Shown here piece after piece: positions 9,323 through 17,981 of a stretch of DNA of 45,453 nucleotides. The position numbers were made by a program, and so were the translations under genes. Numbering within the stretch: position 1 is the first letter of the stretch; each line of letters opens with the position of its first letter. Source of the stretch: Cacconaster sp045617505 (GTDB lineage Bacteria > Bacteroidota > Bacteroidia > Bacteroidales > UBA932); assembly GCA_045617505.1 (NCBI GenBank), contig JAZLIS010000012.1, positions 1 to 45,453 of the forward strand. The letters are read 5' to 3'. The notes under the pieces were generated by a model that saw only the letters and a program-made list of their open reading frames with translations, searched no databases and had not been told where the DNA came from.

Positions 9323-10222
9323 TTAAACTAGTTTTCCTATCAATTCGTTACGTTCTCCTTCAAGCAGATCGACAACAGGCAGTTCCACCATCGTATAGCA
9401 CCCGGGCTTCTGTCTGCAGGCAGCCCTCGCCGCACAGACCATCACCTGAGCGGTCAGGGCCGGATTGTTGATTTTCATATTGAACTCGAACTGCTGGTTG
9501 TGAGTCCTGCCGGAAACTCCCTTACGGACCATATTGACTCCGTGCCCAACGTCGTTGAGTTCAGCCACGCAGGGGACCGGAATCACGTATGTCTCGTCAT
9601 CCACAAAATAAGGGTCTGAAGCAATGGCTTTCCTTGCGGCCTCGAAGTCCGCACCCTCCTCCAACTCCACATAGACCATACGGCGGTGCACCCCGGTCCC
9701 TACAGGAATGGTGAGGCTCAAGGCATCCTTCACTCCATCGACGGCCTTTGCAGCCACAGAGTGACCCATTGAGCGGCCGGGGCCGAAATTGGTGTAGGTC
9801 AGCCCCTTGGGTGCCATAACCATCATAAGTGCCCGAATCACGGAATCGCTTCCCGGATCCCAGCCGGCGGAAATGACGCTGACCGCCCCCATCTGCTTTG
9901 CAAGAGGATCCAGACACTCCCTCAAAGAGAGAATCTCCGGATGAATGTCGAAACTATCGACGGTGCTGATACCCAGTCCGAGATATTCTACCGCTGTCTG
10001 ACACACTCTTCGCGAGGGGACAGAAAGTATGGCCACGTCAACGTGTCCGAGATCCTTCACATCGGAGACGACACTATATCTTTCAAGTTCGGGAAACCCT
10101 TCGGATGAACCGCTCCGACGCACCACGCCGGCGCACTCCATATCGGAAGCCGCCTCAACGGCCTCAAGGACACATCTTCCGATGTTTCCATAACCAACTG
10201 TCGCTACCCTAATCTTATCCAT
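9323..10222 (-). CDS. ddh: meso-Diaminopimelate D-dehydrogenase
   Basis: Reductive amination of the tetrahydrodipicolinate-derived keto acid with NADPH and ammonia, giving meso-diaminopimelate in one step. The 299-residue protein begins MDKIRVATVGYGNIGRCVLEA, an N-terminal Rossmann motif. Its SAGWDPGSDSVIRA and NFGPGRSMGHSVAAKAVDGV blocks are characteristic of Ddh, and the later region includes GRTHNQQFEF. The ATG at 10222 overlaps the dapA stop by 8 nt; the longer frame upstream is wholly inside dapA and unlike the family. Its presence next to dapA and dapB means that this organism can bypass the succinylase/acetylase/aminotransferase routes. Confidence 0.95.
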   Translation of the reverse strand: MDKIRVATVGYGNIGRCVLEAVEAASDMECAGVVRRSGSSEGFPELERYSVVSDVKDLGHVDVAILSVPSRRVCQTAVEYLGLGISTVDSFDIHPEILSLRECLDPLAKQMGAVSVISAGWDPGSDSVIRALMMVMAPKGLTYTNFGPGRSMGHSVAAKAVDGVKDALSLTIPVGTGVHRRMVYVELEEGADFEAARKAIASDPYFVDDETYVIPVPCVAELNDVGHGVNMVRKGVSGRTHNQQFEFNMKINNPALTAQVMVCAARAACRQKPGCYTMVELPVVDLLEGERNELIGKLV

Positions 10223-11078
10223 TGCAATCGTTTTTAAATTCTTCAACCAGCCCGGCGGAAGCGGGAACAAGCGGCAGACGGAGATAATTGCCGCACAGGC
10301 CGTTCACACTGAGCAAAGCCTTTATTCCCACCGGATTCCCCTCTCTGAAAAGAGGTTCAAAATATTTCGTCATTGCAGCGTCGGCCTGCACAGCCTCCTT
10401 GCCGGAAGAGTGGACAACCTTTGCCACCTGCCCGGGGAACATATTGGAAATCACCGAAATCACTCCCCACCCACCGGCGGCCATAATATCGCAGGTAAGG
10501 GCATCATCGCCGGAGAGTACAACAAACTCTTTCGGACAGAGTGAGATGAGTTTCCGTATCTGGTCGATTTTTCCGGATGCCTCCTTGATGCCGACGATGG
10601 AGGGACATTCAGAAGCCAAACGGGCCACCGTTTCAGGCAGAATGTTCACCCCGGTGCGGCCGGGAACGTTGTAAATGAAGAGAGGCCTGGGACTTGCCGC
10701 AGCAAGTGCCTTATAATGGCAGTATAGGCCCTCCTGATTGGGTTTGTTGTAGAAGGGGGTGACCACAAGCAGGGCGTCGAAACCGGAGAAATCCTCGCTT
10801 CCGAGAGTTTCGGTCATCAGTGCCGTATTGTTGCCTCCGAAGCCCAGTATCAAAGGAACCATACCGGCCGACTCGTCAAGGACAATCTTCCTTACCAGAA
10901 GTTGCTCCCCACGACTGAGGGTAGGAGTCTCGGCGGTTGTGCCGAGCACACAGAGAAAATCGATGCCTCCGTCTATGTTGTGACGGATAATCTTCCGCAA
11001 AGCGGTCTCATCGACAGCGCCCTCGGCTGTAAAAGGGGTCACAAGTGCCGTACCCGCACCTTTGATTCTTACATTCAT
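10215..11078 (-). CDS. dapA: 4-Hydroxy-tetrahydrodipicolinate synthase
   Basis: Condenses pyruvate and aspartate semialdehyde, the committed step to DAP and lysine. A 287-residue TIM barrel of normal size. Visible features are GTTAETPTLS, the catalytic Tyr136 in FIYNVPGRTG and the Schiff-base Lys165 in VGIKEASG. It follows dapB by 5 nt and its 3' end overlaps ddh. Confidence 0.97.
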   Translation of the reverse strand: MNVRIKGAGTALVTPFTAEGAVDETALRKIIRHNIDGGIDFLCVLGTTAETPTLSRGEQLLVRKIVLDESAGMVPLILGFGGNNTALMTETLGSEDFSGFDALLVVTPFYNKPNQEGLYCHYKALAAASPRPLFIYNVPGRTGVNILPETVARLASECPSIVGIKEASGKIDQIRKLISLCPKEFVVLSGDDALTCDIMAAGGWGVISVISNMFPGQVAKVVHSSGKEAVQADAAMTKYFEPLFREGNPVGIKALLSVNGLCGNYLRLPLVPASAGLVEEFKNDCNG

Positions 11079-11083
11079 ATATT

Positions 11084-11767
11084 CTAAAATCCGAACAAAT
11101 CCTTCATTGTCAGAAGACCGGTGTGATCTGTCGTATATTCCGCCGCCAAAACCGCACCAAGAGCGAACCCGCTCCTGTTTTTGGCCTGATGTGTGATTGT
11201 AATAACGTCAGCGTCACTTTCATATCTCACGGTATGTATGCCCGGAACCTCTCCTTCCCTTACGGAAGAGACAGGGACCCTTTCAACCCTCCTGACCGCC
11301 TTTTCGATATCCGCGGCAAGAGTGAGAGCCGTACCGCTGGGGGCATCGAGCTTGTGGATATGGTGAATCTCCTCCATCGAGACATCATACCCCTCAAAGC
11401 CGTCCATAATCCCGGCCAGAAATCTGTTCACTGCAGAAAAGATTGCTACCCCGACACTGTAATTGCTTGACCAGAAGAGAGTATGGCCACTTCCGCAAAG
11501 TTTCTCCATCTCCTGACGGTGGTCAGAGAACCACCCCGTAGTGCCGCTTACGACCTTAACTCCCGCCTCAAAGGCACGTCTGACATTGCCATACGCTGAG
11601 GAAGGGGCTGTAAATTCGATAGCCACGTCGGCAGAGGCGAACTGCGCGCTGCCGATTGCCTCCGGATTATCCACATCAACCGTGCAGACAATCTCATGGC
11701 CTCGCGAGAGAGCAATACGCTCAATCTCGTGACCCATCCTGCCATATCCTATCAGCGCAATTTTCAT
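11084..11767 (-). CDS. dapB: 4-Hydroxy-tetrahydrodipicolinate reductase
   Basis: NAD(P)H-dependent reduction to tetrahydrodipicolinate, the Ddh substrate. 227 residues, slightly shorter than the enterobacterial enzyme. It shows the dinucleotide motif IGYGRMG at the N-terminus, VSGTTGW, SNYSVGVAIF, and the signature EEIHHIHKLDAPSGTA (about residues 132-147) with the catalytic His pair and Lys139. The ATG at 11767 is chosen over a 33-codon longer frame that runs back into rnfA and does not resemble the family. It starts 4 nt after rnfA, with no promoter between them. Confidence 0.95.
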   Translation of the reverse strand: MKIALIGYGRMGHEIERIALSRGHEIVCTVDVDNPEAIGSAQFASADVAIEFTAPSSAYGNVRRAFEAGVKVVSGTTGWFSDHRQEMEKLCGSGHTLFWSSNYSVGVAIFSAVNRFLAGIMDGFEGYDVSMEEIHHIHKLDAPSGTALTLAADIEKAVRRVERVPVSSVREGEVPGIHTVRYESDADVITITHQAKNRSGFALGAVLAAEYTTDHTGLLTMKDLFGF

Positions 11768-11771
11768 ATTG

Positions 11772-12374
11772 TCAGAATTTGAGGCCGCTGAATCCCATAA
11801 AGGCAAGAGCCATAATACCCGCGGTGAGCAGGGCAATGGGGACGCCTTTGAACGCCTTGGGGACATTGCTCAGTTCAAGCTGCTCCCTGATTCCGGCGAA
11901 AAGCGTGATAGCCAGACCGTAGCCCAAAGCGGTGGCAACCGCGAAGACAACCGAGTGACCCAGCCCGAGCATATGGGGCCCCGCACCGAAATCGTATTCG
12001 TTGGTTACAACCTGAATCGCCACGCCGAGAACCACGCAGTTGGTGGTAATCAGCGGGAGGAAGATTCCCAAAGCCTGATAGAGAGAGGGGCTGATTTTCT
12101 TGAGGATAATTTCCACCATCTGCACAAGGGCCGCTATCACGAGGATAAAGCTGACAGTCTGCAAAAATTCTATCTTCCAGGGAATCAGCACATAATATTG
12201 AAGCAACCAGGTAAAGAGGGTCGCCATTGCCATTACAAAGGCAACCGCGGCCGACATTCCCACTGCGGTGGAGACTTTCTTTGATACGCCGAGGAATGGG
12301 CAGATGCCCAGAAATTGCGCCAATACAATGTTATTGACGAATATGGCGGTTATGAATATGAGTACTATTTCCAT
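11772..12374 (-). CDS. rnfA: Rnf complex subunit RnfA
   Basis: Integral membrane subunit of the ferredoxin:NAD+ oxidoreductase (Rnf), which couples electron transfer to Na+ or H+ translocation. 200 residues, six predicted membrane helices. NNIVLAQFLGICPFLGVS near the N-terminus and the inverted-topology FLPLITTNCVVLG motif carry the conserved cysteines that ligate an intramembrane iron-sulfur cluster shared with RnfE. Last gene of rnfBCDGEA. Confidence 0.96.
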   Translation of the reverse strand: MEIVLIFITAIFVNNIVLAQFLGICPFLGVSKKVSTAVGMSAAVAFVMAMATLFTWLLQYYVLIPWKIEFLQTVSFILVIAALVQMVEIILKKISPSLYQALGIFLPLITTNCVVLGVAIQVVTNEYDFGAGPHMLGLGHSVVFAVATALGYGLAITLFAGIREQLELSNVPKAFKGVPIALLTAGIMALAFMGFSGLKF

Positions 12375-12376
12375 AA

Positions 12377-12976
12377 TTACGCTTTGTCAGATGAGGTTAA
12401 TTTCCTGAAGGCCACCATCAGATAGGCCAAAGTGATGAAGCCGCCGGGAGCGAGGACGAAAGCCAGCGCCCCGTCGGCCGGAAGGAACTTGAATCCGAAT
12501 GCGGAGCCGGCCCCGATAATCTCACGGACCAGTCCGATTGCGGTGAGGGCGATGGTAAAGCCCAATCCCACACCTATGCCGTCGAGAGCGGAATCACCCA
12601 CGGAATTTTTGTTGGCGAAAGCTTCCGCACGTCCCAGAATTATGCAGTTGACCACAATCAGGGGAAGGAAGATTCCAAGCGCCTCATAGACTGCCGGGAC
12701 GTATGCCTGCAGAAGCAGTTGCACGATTGTAACGAAAGAGGCGATAATCACTATGTAGCAGGGAATCCTGACCTTGTCAGGAATGAATCTGGCTGCAAAT
12801 GAAATCACTATGTTGGAGAGCAGCAGGACACATAAAGTCGCAAGGCCCATACTCATACCGTTGATTGCCGAAGTCGTCGTTCCGAGCGTCGGACACATTC
12901 CAAGGACAAGGACGAAAGTCGGATTGTTCTTGGCAATGCCGTCAATCATAATCTGAAGTTTACTGTTTCCGCTCAT
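12377..12976 (-). CDS. rnfE: Rnf complex subunit RnfE
   Basis: Membrane subunit paralogous to RnfA, 199 residues with about six helices. NPTFVLVLGMCPTLGTTTSA and FLPLIVVNCIILGRAEAFA hold the two cysteines expected to complete the intramembrane cluster with RnfA. Its start overlaps the rnfG stop as ATGA, and rnfA follows after 2 nt, so the subunits are translationally linked. Confidence 0.96.
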   Translation of the reverse strand: MSGNSKLQIMIDGIAKNNPTFVLVLGMCPTLGTTTSAINGMSMGLATLCVLLLSNIVISFAARFIPDKVRIPCYIVIIASFVTIVQLLLQAYVPAVYEALGIFLPLIVVNCIILGRAEAFANKNSVGDSALDGIGVGLGFTIALTAIGLVREIIGAGSAFGFKFLPADGALAFVLAPGGFITLAYLMVAFRKLTSSDKA

Positions 12977-13545
12977 TTGTTTCCGATTTTTTTAAAAACG
13001 CCATACGCACTCTCCACACCCTTGAGGAACGCCCTTGAAGTGATTGTGGAAGCCGTGATTGCATCAATGTCACCACCGTCGGCCCGGACTGCGAGTCGGG
13101 TGGTTGCGGGGTTCTTTCCGACAATCCGGGCACGTGGGGGAGCAACCTGCCCCTCGGCATCCTGCGCAATTTTCGCCCCGAGTCCGGGAGTTTCGCTGTG
13201 GGAGATTATGGAAGTGTTGTAGATGATACCGTCCGCCGTGAAGCCCACCATCATCTGAATCTGTCCCCCGAAACCGCTGGTAAAGACCTTGACGGCATAG
13301 CCCACCGGCTCACCGCCTTTCCTTGCCACATAGACATCGCAATCGGCAATCTGAAGCACCTCTTCAGACGGCACATTGTCGAAAGAGGGCACCACCTTGG
13401 CAATTGCCGCATTGACCTTCGCCACTTCCGCCGCGGCGATGGGCTCCTTTGTCACCGAATAGGCCGATCCCAGAAGAAGGGCGCAGACCAGACAGATTGT
13501 CCCCAGCGCAAGGGCCATATTCCTGAAAGTTGATTCAGCCTTCAT
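12973..13545 (-). CDS. rnfG: Rnf complex subunit RnfG (covalent FMN protein)
   Basis: Single-pass membrane protein with an extracytoplasmic FMN-binding domain, 190 residues. The helix is at about residues 9-29. HSETPGLGAK is a family block. The flavinylation site is DAITASTIT (residues 161-169), where Thr167 aligns with the FMN-bearing Thr of the more common SGAT form; the SGA residues are replaced by TAS. The ATG at 13545 forms an ATGA overlap with the rnfD stop, which decides the start over an ATG 11 codons upstream inside rnfD. Confidence 0.94.
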   Translation of the reverse strand: MKAESTFRNMALALGTICLVCALLLGSAYSVTKEPIAAAEVAKVNAAIAKVVPSFDNVPSEEVLQIADCDVYVARKGGEPVGYAVKVFTSGFGGQIQMMVGFTADGIIYNTSIISHSETPGLGAKIAQDAEGQVAPPRARIVGKNPATTRLAVRADGGDIDAITASTITSRAFLKGVESAYGVFKKIGNK

Positions 13546-14483
13546 TTTCTCACCTCCCCAAACCTGTGGGGTTTGCAATATTTGTTAATAAGTGGAACCG
13601 TACAGTTCATTATAAGAATCGCGAAAGAGACTCCCTCGGGATAGGCCCCGAAATAGCGGATGAGCATTGTAATCAGACCGATGCCCACTCCGAAGATAAT
13701 CTGCCCCTTGCAGGTCATGGGAGATGTCACGTAGTCGGTCGCCATAAAAATCGCTCCAAGAAGCAGACCTCCGTTGAAGAGATTGAAGAGGGGGCCGGTG
13801 AATGTATCGGGATTCACGCAGTGGAGTATTGCGGAGAAGAGTGTCGCAGTGCCGAGGATTGAAACAGGTATTGTGACTGTAATCACCTTTCTGGCAAGCA
13901 GATATATAAATCCTACCAGAAGTGCGAGTGCAGAGGCTTCTCCGGCGGAACCGCCGACTTTATAGAGGAAGATTTCCTTGAGTTCAAACTGCTGGACCGC
14001 ACCTCCTTCGGCAATCACTCCCAGTGGCGTCGCTCCCGAGAAAGCATCGGGAACTGCCCAGTCCGTCATAATGACGGGGAATGAGACAAGCAAAAACACA
14101 CGTGCAGCAATGGCCGGGTTGAAAATGTTCTGGCCGAGTCCGCCGAAGGTCATCTTGACCACCCCTATCGCGAAGAACGATCCGACCACGGAAATCCACC
14201 AGGGGGCGCAGGGCGGCATATTCAGTGCCAGCAGGACTCCCGTCACAGCCGCGGAGAGATCCTTGACAGTGGAGGCCTTCCCGAGTATGAAGCGCTCTAT
14301 AAGATATTCTGTAACAAGCGCCGCAGCCACGCTCACACCAAGGGTGATGAGGAAGGGTACTCCGTAGAGCAGGGCGCTTACGACAACTGCCGGACAGAGG
14401 GCTATAAGGACATCCCTCATCAGCACAGCCGTACTTTTGGGGCTGTGGATATGTGGAGATGGTGATATCAACAATCTATTCAT
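13542..14483 (-). CDS. rnfD: Rnf complex subunit RnfD (covalent FMN membrane subunit)
   Basis: Membrane subunit carrying covalent FMN, related to NqrB. 313 residues with multiple hydrophobic helices. The flavin site is FSGATPLG with Thr152. GGLGQNIFNPA and FMATDYVTSPM are typical RnfD motifs. It follows rnfC by 5 nt. Confidence 0.96.
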   Translation of the reverse strand: MNRLLISPSPHIHSPKSTAVLMRDVLIALCPAVVVSALLYGVPFLITLGVSVAAALVTEYLIERFILGKASTVKDLSAAVTGVLLALNMPPCAPWWISVVGSFFAIGVVKMTFGGLGQNIFNPAIAARVFLLVSFPVIMTDWAVPDAFSGATPLGVIAEGGAVQQFELKEIFLYKVGGSAGEASALALLVGFIYLLARKVITVTIPVSILGTATLFSAILHCVNPDTFTGPLFNLFNGGLLLGAIFMATDYVTSPMTCKGQIIFGVGIGLITMLIRYFGAYPEGVSFAILIMNCTVPLINKYCKPHRFGEVRK

Positions 14484-14488
14484 AGATA

Positions 14489-15826
14489 TTATTTTTTACT
14501 GCGTGAACGTATAATCTTCATCACGTCCGCCTTAGCGGGGCGGATGGAATCGAGCAGAGGGATATTGGCGGGGCAGGTGTATTGGCAGCAACCGCACTCG
14601 ATGCAGTCGAACACCCTCTCCCGCTCCAGTTCCACATTCCTGTCACCTGCACGGAACAGACGGCTCAACAGCCAGGGTTCCAGACCCATAGGACAGGCCT
14701 GAGCACACTTGCCGCACCTTATGCAGGCACTTTCAGGAGCACGGCGGGTCTCTCTTCCGGTCAGAATGGTAAAGGCTCCGTTGGCTTTCACGGTGGTGGC
14801 GTTCAGGTTTGCAACGGCCTTTCCCATCATAGGGCCGCCGCTGATGACCTTGACTCCATCCTCCAGTGTGACTCCGGCATATTCCAGAATGGAAGATATG
14901 GGCGTTCCGATTCTGACTTCAATATTGCGCTGGGAAACCAGCGTGCGGCCTGAAACAGTCACTATATTAGAAATCAAAGGTTTGTTTTTATAGACAGCTT
15001 CATATACCGCGTAGGCAGTGGCGACGTTCTGTACAACCGCACCTACGTCGATGGGCAGAGCTCCGGAGGGAACCTGCCTGTGTATAATGGAATCTATGAG
15101 CTGTTTCTCTCCTCCCTGCGGATATTTTTTCACCAGTTCGACAACCTCTATCCCCAGATGATTTCTGACAGAGTCCTTGAGGCAGCGGATAGCCTCTTTC
15201 TTATTCTCCTCGACTCCGATATAGCACCGGTCAACACCAAGAGCCTTCATAATCAGGGCTGCGCCCCTGACAATCTGTTCGGGACGCTCCCGCATCAGCC
15301 TGTCGTCGGAGGTGATATATGGTTCACACTCTGTACCGTTGATTATCAGGACCTCCGCCTTCTTGTCACTTGGAGGATTGAGCTTGACGTGGGTGGGGAA
15401 GGATGCTCCTCCAAGGCCGACGATTCCGCAATTGCGGACCTTCTCCACAATCTGAACTGCTGAAACGGCAGGTTCTGCGCCCACCTCCTCAGACCTGACA
15501 ATTGATTCCTCCCACTCGTCCCCCTCGACCGTAATCACAACGTGAGGAACCGGATTGCCCGCGATGTCGGGCATAGGTCCAACCGACTTCACGGTACCGC
15601 TTACCGAAGAGTGAACAAATCCTGAAATGAACCCCGAAGGTTCTCCAATCACCTGCCCCACTTTCACCTTGTCGCCCACTGCGACAACCGGTGTGGCCGG
15701 GGCACCCAGATGCTGGGCCATCGATATTCCAACCTCCGGACAGAGAGGCATCTGCCCGATTGCCGCACAGGCAGCCAGTTTGCTGTCATCGGGATGGATA
15801 CCGCCTATTCTAAACGTTTTCTTCAT
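14489..15826 (-). CDS. rnfC: Rnf complex subunit RnfC
   Basis: Peripheral cytoplasmic subunit that handles NADH/NAD+ through FMN and two [4Fe-4S] clusters. 445 residues: an N-terminal RnfC barrel-sandwich region, a Complex1_51K-type domain with GLGGASFPTHVKL and NGTECEPYITSDDRLM, a SLBB domain, and C-terminal ferredoxin motifs CIRCGKCAQACP and CIECGCCQYTCP. Its first 17 nt overlap the end of rnfB. Confidence 0.97.
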   Translation of the reverse strand: MKKTFRIGGIHPDDSKLAACAAIGQMPLCPEVGISMAQHLGAPATPVVAVGDKVKVGQVIGEPSGFISGFVHSSVSGTVKSVGPMPDIAGNPVPHVVITVEGDEWEESIVRSEEVGAEPAVSAVQIVEKVRNCGIVGLGGASFPTHVKLNPPSDKKAEVLIINGTECEPYITSDDRLMRERPEQIVRGAALIMKALGVDRCYIGVEENKKEAIRCLKDSVRNHLGIEVVELVKKYPQGGEKQLIDSIIHRQVPSGALPIDVGAVVQNVATAYAVYEAVYKNKPLISNIVTVSGRTLVSQRNIEVRIGTPISSILEYAGVTLEDGVKVISGGPMMGKAVANLNATTVKANGAFTILTGRETRRAPESACIRCGKCAQACPMGLEPWLLSRLFRAGDRNVELERERVFDCIECGCCQYTCPANIPLLDSIRPAKADVMKIIRSRSKK

Positions 15827-16667
15827 CTTGCTTGACTGTTACTACTGGTTTGGGGAAATTCACCGCCTGTATCGCCTTTGTCGGACAGGCATCGAAACAT
15901 TTGCGGCACAACTTGCACTTTGAAAAATCTATATATGCGACATTGTCCGTCACGGTAATCGCTTCAAACTTACACTCTCTGACACATTTGCCGCAGCCTA
16001 TGCAGCCCACGGAGCAGGCCTTGCGGGTGACGGCCCCCTTGTCCCTGTTGATGCAGGACACATAAACTCTCCGATTGCGGAACCCCTTTTCCCTGAGCTC
16101 AATCACACCTTTGGGACAAGCTTTCGCGCAGGCTCCGCAGGCTATGCACTTATCCTCATCGACACTGGCAATCAGCCTTTCAGGGTCAATGTGGATGGCA
16201 TCGAACTTGCAGACGGCAACGCAGTCACCCAAACCAAGGCAGCCGTATCGGCAATCGGTGTCTCCACCGTAGAGGGAGGCGCTCACCCGGCAGGAAGCGC
16301 TTCCGTCATAGATACTGGTGCGGGGACGGTTGTCACAACCTCCGTTGCAGCGGACCACCGCCACTTTGGGATTTCCGCTCTCGGCTTCCTTTCCGAGAGC
16401 CCCGGCAACCTTCTTCATTGTGGCATCTCCTCCTACCGGACAGAAAAAACCCTTCATATCGGGTGCCTTGACCACATTTTCGGCAAAGGCGCGGCATCCA
16501 GCGAAACCGCATCCGCCGCAATTTGCTCCCGGCATAATGGACTCCACCTCATCTATGCGGGGATCCTCCTCCACTGCGAATTTGCGCGCCACAAAGTGAA
16601 GCACCACCGCAAAGAGAAGCCCAAGAACGACCAGACAGGCGACAGTCAGAAGAATTGTCATTAACAT
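15810..16667 (-). CDS. rnfB: Rnf complex subunit RnfB (ferredoxin-type)
   Basis: Entry point for electrons from ferredoxin. 285 residues: an N-terminal membrane helix (about residues 3-25), a four-Cys Fe-S domain (CGGCGFAGCRAF with a later FFCPVGG), then several ferredoxin motifs including CRYGCLGLGDC, CIACGACAKACPKG, CIGCGKCVREC and CKLCRKCFDACP. It opens the rnf genes directly after rseC with a 10-nt gap. Two ATG codons (16667 and 16661) are possible starts. Confidence 0.96.
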   Translation of the reverse strand: MLMTILLTVACLVVLGLLFAVVLHFVARKFAVEEDPRIDEVESIMPGANCGGCGFAGCRAFAENVVKAPDMKGFFCPVGGDATMKKVAGALGKEAESGNPKVAVVRCNGGCDNRPRTSIYDGSASCRVSASLYGGDTDCRYGCLGLGDCVAVCKFDAIHIDPERLIASVDEDKCIACGACAKACPKGVIELREKGFRNRRVYVSCINRDKGAVTRKACSVGCIGCGKCVRECKFEAITVTDNVAYIDFSKCKLCRKCFDACPTKAIQAVNFPKPVVTVKQDEENV

Positions 16668-16677
16668 ATCTTGATTC

Positions 16678-17115
16678 TTAATTGTTTACTGGTTCCATTG
16701 AAAACGTGAATATTCTCGAAAGCCTTCTCCTGAAAAGGGAGAGGACCGCATAATAAAGGGCCACCGTCCCGATTGCACAGAGGCCGACATACAGTTCCGG
16801 CAGGCCGGCAACGGAGAAGCCGGCGATTGCAGCAAGCAGCAACGCCAGGGGCGCGACGTACGCAAGCCAGACGGCACTTGTTCCCAAGGATGAACTCATA
16901 ATCAGATTGACCCTGTCCCCGACTTTGCAGTCCGATGCAAGGAGGGAGAGCGAGAGAGGAATCTCTACAATTTTTGTCTCGGCGTCACCGGCGGCGCAGA
17001 CGCTTTTAGCGTGGCAGGAGACACAGGCGGACTTGCTCAATATCTCCACACTGACGTGTGTTTCGGAGATATCGGTAACAACTCCTTCGTGCTCTATCCT
17101 GTCAAATCTATTCAT
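16678..17115 (-). CDS. rseC: SoxR-reducing system / RseC family membrane protein
   Basis: 145 residues with a cysteine cluster CVSCHAKSVC (residues about 31-40), a charged N-terminal domain, and two adjacent membrane helices at about residues 82-122. This is the RseC_MucC architecture. In Bacteroidota this gene commonly stands immediately upstream of rnfB, and in enterobacteria the Rsx/RseC system reduces SoxR. Here there is no SoxR nearby, so the likely role is in assembly or function of Rnf (inference). It overlaps the upstream DUF3108 gene by 8 nt. Confidence 0.88.
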   Translation of the reverse strand: MNRFDRIEHEGVVTDISETHVSVEILSKSACVSCHAKSVCAAGDAETKIVEIPLSLSLLASDCKVGDRVNLIMSSSLGTSAVWLAYVAPLALLLAAIAGFSVAGLPELYVGLCAIGTVALYYAVLSLFRRRLSRIFTFSMEPVNN

Positions 17116-17974
17116 CGCCCAGAAAACTGCTCAATTCATATTTCAACCCGTCGTATGATGACAGCCTGCCCTTGATGGAGCCGATTGACGCGGGTGCTGA
17201 GAAATAGACGGGAATATGGTTGTCGTCGTCACTCACCCAGAGGAAAATCTTCTCCCCACCCTGATAGGAGCCATCCTCCGACGCCCCGATTTTGAAGCCG
17301 CTGCCACCGCCCTCAACATCCTTGGGCTGGATGGCCAGAGCCAGTTTGAGTGTCTTGAAACGACCCGTTTTACCAACGGAACGCTCTTCCCTCCCTACAA
17401 GCCTGACACGGAGCCGCAGAATGTCGCGGTAGGGGGTCATCATCAGTTCGACTGGTTGGCCGCTCTCCTCCATCTTCTTGTAGTCCAGAACTCTGGCAAG
17501 ATAGAGAGAATTGATTATATCCCTGAGGAGAATGCCTTCCGTATAGACGGTATCCTTAACGGGAGCACCCTTTTTCTCAATTTTGACCTTCACGCTGGAA
17601 AAATCGTCGTTCCAGTCAAGCCACGCCTCGGAGTGGTAGTTCTTCCCCTCGTTGGCTTCACGGTGAAACTTGACGGGAGGGATGGTGTCGTTGGCAAGGA
17701 ACCAGGTCTCATAGATGTCCCTCATCTTGTAGAACGAATCCCAGAACTTGAAGGTGTTGATTCTGGCCTGCGCGTGAAATGCAGGTCCGCACGGGGAGTC
17801 TTCCCAGGGAGAGAGAGCCAGATTGACCTTTACCATATCTGCGGTAAAGAGGGCCTTGTATTCAACGACATATTCCAGATTCTCCCCCTCCTTGAAAGGA
17901 AGGTTATGTGCATACGCGGCTGTGAAGATTGACAGAAAAGCCAGAATTGCCGTGAATATATGGTGCTTTTTCAT
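17108..17974 (-). CDS. DUF3108 domain protein, secreted
   Basis: 288-residue protein with a Sec signal peptide (MKKHHIFTAILAFLSIF...AYAH). The mature part starts LPFKEGENLEYVVEYK and contains WLANDTIPPVKF-like and PVYFSAPASIGSIKGRL segments typical of the DUF3108 family: beta-rich periplasmic proteins of unknown function found in Bacteroidota and Proteobacteria. The start is the ATG at 17974 because the signal peptide begins there; 41 extra upstream codons run into dnaB. It lies 7 nt after dnaB and overlaps rseC. No enzymatic motif is visible. Confidence 0.8.
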   Translation of the reverse strand: MKKHHIFTAILAFLSIFTAAYAHNLPFKEGENLEYVVEYKALFTADMVKVNLALSPWEDSPCGPAFHAQARINTFKFWDSFYKMRDIYETWFLANDTIPPVKFHREANEGKNYHSEAWLDWNDDFSSVKVKIEKKGAPVKDTVYTEGILLRDIINSLYLARVLDYKKMEESGQPVELMMTPYRDILRLRVRLVGREERSVGKTGRFKTLKLALAIQPKDVEGGGSGFKIGASEDGSYQGGEKIFLWVSDDDNHIPVYFSAPASIGSIKGRLSSYDGLKYELSSFLGDE

Positions 17975-17981
17975 AAAAATC

